DNA from: Gnetum montanum
Taxonomy: Eukaryota > Streptophyta > Gnetopsida > Gnetales > Gnetaceae
NCBI GenBank assembly: GCA_015680685.1
Contig: MNCI01011056.1
Span: 168,814 to 232,813, forward strand
DNA length: 64,000 nt
Reading direction: 5' to 3'
Shown here piece by piece: positions 33,061 to 44,163 of the stretch. The notes beneath the pieces are model-generated. The model searched no databases and was not told the origin of the DNA. It saw only the letters and a list, made by a program, of their open reading frames with translations. Position 1 is the stretch's first letter, and every line of letters starts with the position of its first letter. The position numbers and the translations under genes are program-made.

Positions 33061-36000
33061 GTTTTACTTATTGTACATTAACCAATAACCTTTTATCCGG
33101 GCTATCAGGTTTATAGATCATCATGGCTCTAGAGGGGAAAGTTGTATGAATAATATAAGGTCCTTCCCACAAGGTTTGAAACTTTGTACATTGTGGTACA
33201 TGTGTGGGATTCCAGTAGAGGACCTTGTCTCCTGGTTGGTATCTAAATCTTTGGATCCTTAAGTCATGACGCTATTTATTATGTGCCTTGTGCAACTCAT
33301 TTAACGAAAGTCCAACCAATCTATTCTCGTCCAACACGTTCAGAGTTGCTAATTATTGTTTTTTTGCTAGGTTGAGATCCAAGTAAAGTTCGCAAGCCAT
33401 GGATAGTGTATGGAGCTCATTCTATATGGAAAGTTTTGGTAGTTTCCCATACACCAGCTCATAGGAGGAATATCTTGTAGGGAGCTTCTAGGTGGAGCAA
33501 TATGCCTAAAGAGCGTCATTCAGTTTCATGCTCCAATCTCAACTAAATTTGCTAATCGTTCATGTTAATATCCTCATAATCTCCCTATTAGTGAGCTCGT
33601 CTTGACCATTGGCTTGGGGGTGGTAAGGTGTAGTTAGTTTATTCTCAACCCCTAAGCATTGCATCAGTTGATGAAAGGTTGCACCTGTAAAATGTGTTCC
33701 TTATCAGAAATGAGTGCACATGGCATACCAAACCTGTTAATGATTTGTTGTTGTACAAACCGTGTAGCTGTAGATGATGTGCAATCGGTTACTACAGCTA
33801 CTTCAGCCCATTTGGTTAAGTAATCAATAGTAATGATGATATATGCTTTCCCATTGGACATCGGTGTAATTGGCCCCATAAAATCTATCCCCTAGATATT
33901 GAAGGCTTCTAGAGGTTGAATCCATTATTGTGGACCCTCCATTCTAGCAGTCATTCCACCATCTCGTTGACACTGTTCACAAGATTGGGCAAAATGATGG
34001 ATGTCCCAGAATAAAGTTGGCCAATAATATCCTGCAAGCAGGACCTTGGTAGACGTTCGTCTACTAGAATAATGACCCCCATAGGGGCACTCGTGAGCAT
34101 CTTGGAGAACTTTCAATTGATCTTTATCAGGTACACACCATCAAACCAAGTCATCAAGACAAACTTTATAGAGTTGTCCTTCAATTTCCATGAAGTACTT
34201 GGTTTTGTGAAGAAACTTTTGTTTCTTCCTAAAGTCCAACCCTTGCGGTATTTTTTTGGAAATGAGATAGGTGAGAATGCCACTATACCAATTTATTTCC
34301 ATGGGTTTATAATTTATCACACCGGAAAAGAGGATTTCATCAGGAAAATGGTTGGATACAGTATATTCATCCTCTTTGTTGCACAACCGAGATAAGTGAT
34401 TTGCGACTACATTCTTGGTGCCTTTGCGATCTATGATTGTCAGATCGAACTCCTAAAGAATTACCAACCAACGTATGATACGTGGGCTAACCGTAGGTTT
34501 GTTCATAAGGAACCTAATTGCACTATGATCCGTATGGATATATACTTTGTAGCCCAATACATAATGCCTAAATTTGTCTAGTGCAAACACTATAACCATT
34601 AATTCTTTTTCGGTAGTCATGTAGTTGAGTTGTGCACCGGTGATACTCTTACTGGCACAGTGAATGTAATAAGGCCATTTTTGTTCATCTAGTTGTGACA
34701 GTATGGTGCCTAAGACGTAGTTAGATGCATCGGTCATGATGTGAAATGGCCTAGACTAGTCAGGGGCTTGTAAAATGGAAGTTTCTACAAGTCTCTACTT
34801 AATGGTGTATCCTTTTTCGTTAACTCCACCAACAGCTTGGCAATTTTAGATAACTTCTCGATGAATCTCCTGTAGTAGCCAGTATGTCCAAGAAATGACC
34901 AAATATCTTTAATAGTTTCTGGTTATCGGGTAATTCCTTGGATGACTTTAATTTTTTCTGGATCTACCTCGATTTTCTGATTGTAAAATTTTGTGTCCCA
35001 GTACTACGCCCTCTTGAACCATCAAATGGCCCTTCTACCAGTTGAGTTTTAGGTTGGTTTTCACACATCATTTTAATACTTGCTCCAATCAGTCAAGGGC
35101 TTGATCAAATCTTGTCTCATAAGTGGAGAATTCGTCCATAAAGACTTCTACTCCATTACCTATTTGTTGCTGAAAGATGCTTAGAACTAATCGTTGGAAG
35201 GTGGCGGGAACATTACATAAGACAAAAGACATTTGTTTATATGCAAACATTCCCCAAGGGCTGGTGAACGTTGTTTTGGCTTGGTCTTCTGGTGCGATTC
35301 GTATTTGGTTGTACCCACTATACCCATCCAGAAAACTATAGTAGCGATGCCCTACTATCATGTCTAAGACTTGGTTCACGAATGGTAGAGGAAAGTGATC
35401 TTTGAAGGTTGCCATGTTTAATAGCCTAAAGTCTATGCATACCCTCCATTTACCTCCTTTATTTGGTACAATGACAAGAGGGCTAACCCATTCACTATTA
35501 GCGATAGGATAAATGAACCCAGCCTTGAGAAGTTGTTCTATCTCTTCTTTTACTATTTGTTTTAACTTCAGGTTCAATTGCCTCTGTGGTTGTTTGCTGG
35601 CATATCCTAGAGTCTATTTCATTGTGAGTTCAGGGTATGACCAAGCAAAGGTTGTCGACCACTTATTTATCACTTTTAGCAAACTTTCTTTTTGCTTGGG
35701 AGCAAGTTTCACATTGCTGATTACCGGTTTTCCATTTTTAAGGTTCATGTATTCCAAACCAGTGACAACGATTTTAATTCTAAGGGCTCATGTTCAAATT
35801 TTTTAGGAATCTCCAACTTCCCCCAGTTAATGCTTTCATGGTTAAGGGCAAGGAGTTGGCTACAGACCTGCTTGAGTGTATCCATGCCTTCAACATAAGT
35901 GCTCGTTATTCCCTCAGTTATTTCCATGCATGTAGTTGAATTGTTCTCTTGATCAGCCATTAGCCACTGGGTGTCTTCTTGTTGTGTGGTTGCTGCATAT

Positions 36001-36715
36001 AGGCACTTCTGTATATCGATGTCCTATGCACACCGATTGCATGCGGGCAACGTTAAACTCTACGTTACCCATGATTTCTGCATGCAATGACACCCTGTGT
36101 CACTATATGTGATGCATGGAACTTTCTTCTTCTCAATCTTTCCAAAGGTATTTTTCTTAGATATTTCTAGGGAAAGATTGCAAATTCCTAGGCATGCGTC
36201 TACTATGCTCGACCATGCCCTTCCCATTATTATCGGGAAAGCACCTTTGTCATTGTTTATTTGGATTACTAGGAAATCAGCTGGATATGACCAACCACCT
36301 ACAGTGGTGACAATGTCTTCAACTTATCCCAAAGGCATAGTGATAGATTGATTAGCCAGCTCTAAACAGATATTGCTCTTCTTAAGTGGAGGCAAGTTCC
36401 AGGTTTTGTACAATTCTTGTAAAATTAGGTTGACTCTGGAGCTTGAGTCAAGAAGAGCCTTATGAGGTTTATTCCCAGCAACTTGGAGATAAATCAAGGG
36501 GCTTTCTAGATCAAATAATTTCTTGGGAAGGTGGCCTTCCTTGATCCAGTTAGTTACGGTATGTGTCAACATAACCGTGTGCATTGGCCTCAATTTCTCA
36601 ATTGAAGGGTTTCCTGAAACCTTATTTGGCATGAAGGCATTTAGATGTTCATCCGCTTGTGAAGGTGAGAGCTTAGCTAGATTGTTGGTCTTAAGGAAAG
36701 GTCTTTTCGGCATGC
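33061..36715 (-). pseudogene. X protease-RT-RNase H-integrase, decayed
   Basis: Minus strand. Protease is at 36713-36100; its active site reads LLDSSSRV, so Gly is replaced. RT (35577-35089 open, 162 codons) has SPLVIVPNKGGKWR and FLDGYSGYNQ, but the catalytic motif is FMDEF instead of FMDDF. RNase H (34737-34453) is open, with TDAS, EKELMV and HTDHSAIRF. The integrase zinc-binding part is at 34116-33925 (HECPYGGH and CEQC). The core at 33879-33664 has IDYLTKWAEV but loses the frame after the second Asp. Integrase continues to about 33400, and the pol C-terminus reaches about 33061. Frameshifts separate the segments. Domain order PR-RT-RNH-INT is that of Ty3/gypsy elements. Confidence 0.88.
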
Positions 36716-38593
36716 GATTGTTAGGACCAACTGAGGATTGAGGCTTAGGAGCCCTCGTGGTATTAGGTTGTCATAGTTGAGTGGGGATTACTCTAGGCTT
36801 TGTCAGAATGGTTGGTGGTGTAACTACTAGCATAAGAGGTGTAGTTGGATTTGGAGGATAGCATGGGTATGGAACATTTCTGGAAGGAAAAGGAGTCCTA
36901 AAATACTCCTGAACTCAGTAGTAATGTGGAGGATTTATGTGATCCATAGAGTCACCTGGAGAAAATGGCTGCTGCACATAATAACCATAAGGATTAGGCT
37001 ACCAGTAAGGGTACTATTGTGTTGGCAATGGCATCCCCCATGACTATGGGGATTGCCACTGCTGATGTTGTCCAATGGGCTGTGGTGGAGTTCCACTTGG
37101 ATAATATGTTAGTGGTTGGTGGAACTGCCTTGGTTTACCTTGTGGATAAGGTAACCTTCAGGGTGTTTGCTATTGATTGAGTCTTAGATTTAGTGCATAC
37201 ACCCCAGACTCCTGTAGATGTGAGATAATTGGGCAACATCCCTTAGGATGGTCACAGTACCAGATCTCACATCCACTGTCATCGTCTGTGTCAGAATTCA
37301 TAGCCTCATCAGAGGTAGGAATTTTCCCCTTACCTTTGTTATGTGCAGGGCTTAAATTTCTTTGCTTTGTTTTACCTTTGTCACTCCTTTTTTCCTCCTT
37401 AGACTCTTCTATGATTTTCAAGACTATTTCAATTCTTGAGTCTAAGGAATCGCATATTTGATCCATCTTGGCTGATATTTTGGTTGTTAATTTTTGGATT
37501 GGCAAGGTTTTCTAGTTCACCAACTCTTATAGTAGTGACTCATCCTCCTCATCACAAAATTTAACTATCTTCTTGCGAAGGGAGGGATCGTGGTTTTATT
37601 ATTCCACACTTTCCCTCTTACGTAGTTCACCCTCTTCTTGTGCTACTTATTCCAACAAGCTTTGTACTTCTTGGGCTCTAAGTTGTGACAGCCTCCCTTG
37701 GGCATAAGTGCCAAGAGTTCTTCTCATTTCATGCCTTAGCCCATCCATGATGTGGTGAAGTTGATCCTACTGAGTGTACCCATGGCCCGGGCAATGATGT
37801 AGCAATGTATAGTAATGGGCCATGGCAGCATCCAAGGGTTCATAAGCACCTTGTTTCCAGCCTTGGATGTGCTTACGCAAATTGAACACTCTGAAGTACA
37901 TCTGATATTTATTGTTGAAAAGTTCAAGCATCGTACTCCACCTCCTAATGGTTTCTGGTTCTAAGGACTAGTACCAACTCTCTGCTTCTTTGATGAGTGT
38001 CCTTGGGAACAAATTAAGCTTCTACCACTCATTGTCTATATTTTGCAAGGCACATGCATCGTGGAATGCCTATAAATGATGTTCTAGATCAGCATTGTAT
38101 CCCTCTTCAAAACATGGGATATTATTCATGTCCAAACGCTTGATCCAACTGTCTTTTAAGTGCCTTTTGGGAATCCTAATAGGCTCTGTAATGTTAAGCA
38201 TACTTTGGGTTGCGAGTAGGGGTTCATCATGATCATCTCTGTCATGACGTCTGTGATGTCTTTGTGGTTCCCTACTCTCCCTACATCCTTGCCCTCGTCC
38301 TATCTCTTGACCTTCCTATCGAGGTCTCTCATCTTCCTTACCTTTACCCTCACCGTTATGATCACGATGGCTACACCCAGATGTGGAAGGAGAGTGCGAG
38401 TGGTGAGATGAAGAAGAAGAAGAAGAGGAGCCATCACCATGGCGATTTTTCTTACCTTCTCTTCGGCTGCTTCGGCCCCGATCATTATAATGATCTAAGT
38501 GTATATCCTTAGTGTGAGAGGTTGTTCCTTCCATGAACAGTTGGTGTTCACGGGGATTAGAACCTGCAGTATGTACAGTTGATCGAAGGATGT
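36716..38593 (-). pseudogene. X gag, main part, decayed
   Basis: Minus strand. From right to left: an Arg/Asp/Ser-rich stretch at 38534-38316 (with an AAG-repeat-derived Ser run), the gag core near 38100 (DMNNxP and QHHLQAFHD type), the coiled-coil segment 37505-37170 (open, 111 codons) ending in CEIWYCDHPKGCC, then the Pro/Gln-rich tail to the protease. The N-terminal part lies at 47945-48436, on the other side of Z. Confidence 0.75.
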
Positions 38594-40031
38594 TGTACTA
38601 ACCTAAATCGTCGGTGTAAGGCTGGAAGGCAAATAGACACCAAGAGATCGTTGGGCAGCCACAGCTGACCCTGCCTTCACTTGAGGGAAAGCTATAAAAG
38701 GGAACGAAGGTAAAGTGCCTTGGATGGTTTGCACGCAAATCAACCAAGGACTTCCCTGAGCGTAAGCTACGGCTAGCGCTAGGGTTATCATAAACGGTGT
38801 TAACGAGATGTAAACGAAATGCCAACAATGACACGAAATGTAAATAGAGCATACTGAATTATAAATAAAGTGTAAAAAAAGATATATTTTTTTAAAAAAA
38901 AACTAAACTAAATAATGTAAATGGGAGGCAATAATGAAACTATATTATATTGTTCAAACAAAAATATGCACTGGTCAAAGCGTAGTTGCACAAGTGTGGA
39001 TGGCAAGTCAAACGCCTAGCCCCGGAATGATATGACATGATGATGTGATGATGAATGTGAGAAAAAATTGGAAGCCAACTATCAGATGTGCCAGGCGCCC
39101 AAGGATTGCAAGTTCTATCCTTTTTCAGAATTGCCAATCTCTCCAATTTCTCAGAATTGCCAATTTTTCCAAATTGCCTCTTCCAATCTTCTTCTCTTTT
39201 TTGTTCTCCTCTTTTTCCTTGCCTCTTTTGCTGCTTTTTCTTTGCTTCTCTTTGCCTCCCTCTAGTTTGTGTGACTTGATAGGGTATTTATAGGGTTGGG
39301 CTAGGGTTTAGCTAGGGTTTTCTTTGACTAGGTTCAATGTATTTTACAATTTGTGGGTCATTCAAACCCATAAAAGAAATACAAATTAGAAATACATGCC
39401 CTCAAGCGATAAAAAATTTAAAAATTTAAAAATAAAATCAAGAAGGATTAACACCGCCTCGCTTGTCTAGCATCCAGCGTGACCCGTAGTGTGACCTCCA
39501 AAACTTGCAATTTTGGGTTGAAATCTAGAATTTCTAAATGTTGGGACCCATAGTTATCAATAGTGGACCTTGAGGACAAATTACACCCTTAAAATGAAGT
39601 CATTTTGGCTTAGTTTTGGGGCTCTAAAAGTTGGTGACATTGATCCTTACGTTTTGCAACGTCTGAATAAAAAACCCCAGCGTCACCAAGCCAAAATGGC
39701 ATATTTGAGGCCCAAATCTTGATTTTCTGGAGGCTGGGAGCTGCTAGGGACCTTGGTGAAGGTCATGGGGGGTCCTTGAGCTTTGTTTTGGCCTATTTTG
39801 ACCCAATTTCGAGGCTCCAAAAGTTGGTGACGCTGATCCTTATGCTGTGCAACGTCTGCACAGTGTACTTAGCCAAAATTGCATTTTTTGACCCTGAAAA
39901 TTTTGATTCTGGATGCTGTAAGTTGGTGTAGTCACTTGTGGGCCCTAGGGGGACCTTGCCTACTCCATGTTGGGCTGCTTGAAGCCATTTTAGAGGCTCT
40001 GAAGTTTTCTGGAAGTTTTGCTGAAATTTTT
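38594..40031 (-). repeat. 3' LTR of Z (minimum extent)
   Basis: Matches 46480-47944 through its whole length, about nine bases in ten in the part I compared by eye. The inner end beyond 40031 has no counterpart because the other LTR is truncated. A pyrimidine-rich tract near 40546-40570, reading as a purine tract on the element strand after a CA, is a possible PPT and would put the LTR end near 40545. Confidence 0.8.
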
Positions 40032-40035
40032 GTGG

Positions 40036-40111
40036 TGTTTCATTGGCCCCTCTTTGTTGACGCCTAGAGGAATCCACCCAAGAGGCATCGACAAAGAAGT
40101 GCAAAACACCA
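40036..40111. repeat. Imperfect 76-bp inverted repeat
   Basis: Outer arms tggtgttt / aaaacacca and inner arms ctttgttgacgcct / aggcatcgacaaag can pair around a short centre. It lies inside or beside the Z 3' LTR and is absent from the truncated 5' LTR. Confidence 0.5.
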
Positions 40112-41200
40112 TGATAAATAAAGAATCAAACATTAACCATTAGCCTTTGGCTGGATATCATCGCACCATTTTCAAAAGTAGATGGGATTGAGGGGATGTG
40201 GTTCAAGATGCAAGGGAATTGATTGCAACCGGGGAAGCTAGGAGGTTAAGGGCTATGATTACTATTGGGATTTGTGGGAGAGGAATGCTCTCATGTCCAC
40301 AAGTTATGTCATTGGTCCTTGTCAACAGCTAGGTGTTTAGCAGACTCAGAACCAAGACATAGGAGGTGCGTTCTTTGGAGAAACGAGACTCTTATAGAGT
40401 ATTTGTGGGGCCCGTTGTAAACAACCAAAGCCACGCGATGATGTGTAACATGGTCTCTTTGAGACACAGATGTAATTGCTTGTATGAGAATGGCCAATAG
40501 TCTTTTGTTTATGATGTCAACAGGGTCTTAAATACCTTTTCCGTGCATTTTGCTCTTTGACCCCTTTTTTTTGTTTTTTGTTTTTGTGTTTTTTTGTTTT
40601 CTTTTTTTGTTTTTTATTTTTTCTTTTATTTCTGGTCTTTTGGAAAGAGCTTCCTTTTTTGTGTTGTGCTCATGTTTGAGCACTTGCATTTTTCATCATA
40701 TACTATGTATTGTGTTTTGCATCGCAACTGCTTAGAGAGCTACAGTGTGCAACAGTGTGTCAAGAGTTTTGAAGTGAGTGGAATGTATCAAGAGGGATGT
40801 AATTGAATAGGCTAAGGAGAGAATGATTTGGAAATAGGGGATGCATCGGGAATCAATAATGTACTTATGAACGGATTGATTATCCCAGTCCCGTGCATCA
40901 GGAAAAACGTGATACCTTGTCGTCATGATGAAGTGCATTTATGCACGAACGCCTCAGAAGTGTCATCCTGTAAACACAACTCCAAGAAGACAAGAAAACC
41001 ATAGATGAAATTGTCAGCTAAACACTTTAAACAAGGATATGGAGTCACCATGTGCAGCTTTCAAAGAAATTAGAATCATGAACAACATCAGTTTCATTAG
41101 GGCCCCATGAGATGAATCATGCAACAAGTCTTTGTGGAACAGGAACAACCAATTGCAACAACAGATCTTTTCAAGTTTTGCCTGTTCATCAATGATGTCA
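40112..41200. other. Z noncoding 3' region
   Basis: No ORF of note. It includes a T/G-rich run (40555-40660). The rest is unassigned. Confidence 0.5.
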
Positions 41201-42310
41201 CCAGTTTATAGTCTTAGTGGACTATTATGGGTTAGTTTCACGTCATAACCCCTTGGATGGTGCTAGTTTAGCGTCATGGCGGACGGTGCATTGCTAGTTT
41301 ATAGTCATAGCGGACTATGTAGAGGCAAACTAGTTTATAGTCTTAGTGGACTCTCGATGCTAGTTTCATGTCATGGCAGACAGATGTAGCAGTTTAGTGT
41401 CATACTAGATAGAAATCTGTGGTATCATTTTTAAGTCATGATGCCAGGAGTACTCTGTGGTATCAGTTTTAAGTCATGATGCTGGGACTATTCTGTGGTA
41501 TCAGTTTTAAGTCATGATCCAGGATTGTTCTATGGTATTAGTTTTAAGTCATGATCCAAGACTGTTCTATGGTATTAGTTTTAAGTGATGATCCAGGACT
41601 GTTCTGTGGTATCAGTTTTAAGTCATGATCCAGGACTATTCTGTGGTATCAGTTTTAAGTCATGATCCGGGACTATTCTGTACCAGTTTATAATCATAGT
41701 GGACTAATTCTTACCTTGCTTGTGTAAAGTGTGATGCTGCATGCATGGTCATGCTACGTGCCTGCGAGATCCTACAAAAAAAATCAACTAGGAAGAAAAC
41801 AAGATCAAGACACACCTGTCGTACATAGAGTTAGAATGTATGAATAAAAGAAAAGCAATGCAAAAAAAAAAGTGATAGTTTTAGGCCATTCTAGACCGTA
41901 AGCTAGTTTAAGGCCTTTTTGGGCCATGTATTTTTGTAGTTTTATGTTTTTTATTATTTTTCTTTGTTTTCAAGAGTATATGTGTGCAACTAAATGTAAC
42001 ATAAATTTCTAAATTGTAGTGCAAGATGTAAGGTAAATACTTGGAAAAGAAAGCAATGACCGTGCAAAAATCTAAATCGTAACTTGTAACCTGTAGGCGA
42101 AAATTCAATGTAAGATGATGAGAGTTTGTAAATCTGTAATTTTTTGGCTCTAGTTTAAAGCCATTTTGGGCTTGGTACATCATTTTAAAGTCTTGATGGA
42201 CTATTGCATCTATTGTTAAAGAAAGGATTATCAGTTTTATGCCATGGTGGGCCAAAGGTAGTAACGTTTTCTAGAAGTTTTGAATAGAACTGGCCATTTC
42301 TGACCATGGC
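41201..42310. repeat. Irregular repeats and 7-copy 37/38-bp array in Z
   Basis: Repeated phrases of the type agttta-agtcatagtggact are scattered over 41207-41400 and 41690-42310. Between them, seven head-to-tail copies (two of 38 bp, then five of 37 bp) of ggtatcagttttaagtcatg plus a variable tail lie at 41421-41681. The common core is AGTTT-N3/4-GTCAT-N-GGAC, as in the 27-bp array. Confidence 0.8.
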
Positions 42311-42850
42311 TAGTTTAATGTCATTGCAGACATGTCATAGTTTAATGTCATTTCGAACAGTTCGTAGTTTCACGTCATTTTGGATAGTTTGTAGTTTAAC
42401 GTCATTTCGGACAGTTCATAGTTTAACGTCATTTCACACAGTTCGTAGTTTAACGTCATTTCGGACAGTTTGTAGTTTAACGTCATTTCAGATGGTTTGT
42501 ATTTTAATGTCATTTCGAACAGTTTGTAGTTTAACATCATTTCGGACAGTTTGTAGTTTAACGTCATTTCGGACAGTTTGTGGTTTAACTTCATTTCGGA
42601 CAGTTTGTGGTTTAACTTCATTTCGAATAGTTTGTAGTTTAACATCATTTCAGGCAATTCGTAGTTGAACGTAATTTCGAAAAGTTCATAGTTTAACATC
42701 ATTTCTGACAGTTCCTAGTTTAACTTCATTTCAGATAGTTCATAGTTTAACGTCATTTCGGACAATTCGTAGTTTAATGTCATTTCGGATAGTTCATAGT
42801 TTAACGTCATTTCAGACAGTTCATAGTTTAACGTCATTTCAGACAGTTCA
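42311..42850. repeat. 20 x 27-bp tandem array in Z
   Basis: Twenty consecutive units of exactly 27 bp (consensus tagtttaacgtcatttcgga plus cagttyr), with no indel across 540 bp. It starts 12 bp beyond the gag-protease stop. Because 27 is a multiple of three, it is open on both strands for over 100 codons (minus strand: MTLNYELSE-type nonapeptide repeat; plus strand: SLTSFRTVC-type). Whether it is ever translated is unknown. Confidence 0.95.
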
Positions 42851-42861
42851 TATCATTCGTT

Positions 42862-44163
42862 CTAGTTGTTGAGTTGCCTCTTGATCTTTTGTAACTTAAC
42901 GTGTGGTGCTGGGTGTATGGGTATGATCTTATATTCACCTTCCCCTTCATCAGTGATGTCAAAGGGTAGTTCAAACCAAGAGATATCAGGAATAATGCCT
43001 CCTATGTCTGTGTCTTCTTGTGTTTCTTCAATGCTAGTTGGATTGTGAGTCAATGTTGGGTTTATGTTTTGATGTATGCTCGTGGTTTCTTTTTTAGGCT
43101 TAACGAACTCAATTTCTGAACCTTGACCTATCTCAAGGTGTGAGGAAATGACCGATGGTGTCGTATCCCCATGTATGATGATCTCACCACCCTTGTAAGG
43201 TAGATGTATCTCCTGATGGATTGGTGAAGATACAGCTTTAAGTTGAGCTAGCCAAGGACGTCCTAGGATTAGATTAAACCCTGGAATTTCATCAACCACT
43301 ATGAATTTATCTAATGTAGGGAATTGATCTCTGACTATGAAATCTAATGTAACCATGCCTTTCAGTCCCACACGGGAACCACTGAAGGATCTCAAGAAAT
43401 AGGTTGTTGTGGGTTGTATTTGTTCAGTGAGCCCTAGTTTTTCAATGATGGAAAAAGGTATTACATTTGTTGTTGCACCATCATTGACATGTATCCTATG
43501 TATTTTGAAATGATCAACTTGTATTGTTATGAACATAGGGGTTGTGGTGATTTCCCTTGTTTTCTCATCTAGCTTAATGTCTTTAACATGGAATTCTAAG
43601 GATGTGGTCTTCGATTCCCGAAGTTGTGGGGATAATACTGCATAAATGGATGGTTCATCTACAGGAAGATCCTCACTAACAGGAATTGAAGTTAGCATCC
43701 GTACGAGAACCTCTCGATGTACTAGTGAAGTCATTACTAGGTCATACAAACTTAAGGAAGTATTCTTTTGTTTTAAGGCTTGTGTGATCTGGGTTAACGC
43801 ATTTGCTAGGTCTTTACCGTTTGGGACATTCTTATCCATAGAGATTTGGTCCATTTGACCTAGCATTCGTATTTCTTGTGGAAGGGTTTTTACGTTAGTA
43901 GCTGAGAATGGTGTGTTTAGGATATGACTTGTCACTTCAACTTTGTTTTGGTGACTTGTACTAGGCTCATTAACTGATGAACTCATGGGAACGATGCTTA
44001 GCGGTGTAGGCTTTGGCAATCCTAATTCATGTCCATGGTTTTCTCTCTCCATGCGCTCTCTTTTTTCTTTTTCCAAGTGCTCTCTTATTAGCCTATCGGA
44101 AGGATGTTCTCGCAAAGGTCGTTGAGAAGTGGAGGTGGGTTGTGTGCCAGGGTGTTTTGGCAC
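42862..44163 (-). CDS. Z protease region (Tat/Ogre-type gag-pro, C-terminal part)
   Basis: A 433-codon open frame, the longest in the window. It continues the gag frame upstream across a single in-frame TAG at 44164-44166 (Gln codon by one C-to-T change). The first 90 residues are a Pro/Ser/charged linker, then Gln/Lys-rich helices. The retropepsin-like domain is at about residues 190-320: the active site reads VNDGATTNVIP (DGA instead of DSG/DTG), and the flap-side motif GFNLILGRPWLAQ is typical of Tat/Ogre proteases, followed by SSPIHQEIHLPYKGG. It would cleave the element's own polyprotein in cytoplasmic particles. It ends at KRQLNN just before the 27-bp array, where RT would begin in an autonomous relative. 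Confidence 0.85.
   Translation of the reverse strand: MPKHPGTQPTSTSQRPLREHPSDRLIREHLEKEKRERMERENHGHELGLPKPTPLSIVPMSSSVNEPSTSHQNKVEVTSHILNTPFSATNVKTLPQEIRMLGQMDQISMDKNVPNGKDLANALTQITQALKQKNTSLSLYDLVMTSLVHREVLVRMLTSIPVSEDLPVDEPSIYAVLSPQLRESKTTSLEFHVKDIKLDEKTREITTTPMFITIQVDHFKIHRIHVNDGATTNVIPFSIIEKLGLTEQIQPTTTYFLRSFSGSRVGLKGMVTLDFIVRDQFPTLDKFIVVDEIPGFNLILGRPWLAQLKAVSSPIHQEIHLPYKGGEIIIHGDTTPSVISSHLEIGQGSEIEFVKPKKETTSIHQNINPTLTHNPTSIEETQEDTDIGGIIPDISWFELPFDITDEGEGEYKIIPIHPAPHVKLQKIKRQLNN

Noticed and set aside
38594-40031. Independent gene with Ser/Phe/Leu-rich ORFs near 39045-39293
   Set aside because: The same sequence occurs at 46931-47196 because both are copies of the Z LTR.
42306-42668. 120-codon plus-strand ORF of repeated SLTSFRTVC
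   Set aside because: It is produced by the 27-bp array, whose period is a multiple of three; the opposite strand is open too. No start context or domain supports it.
42311-42850. CRISPR-like array
   Set aside because: Units are head-to-tail with no unique spacers, and the genome is a plant nuclear one.
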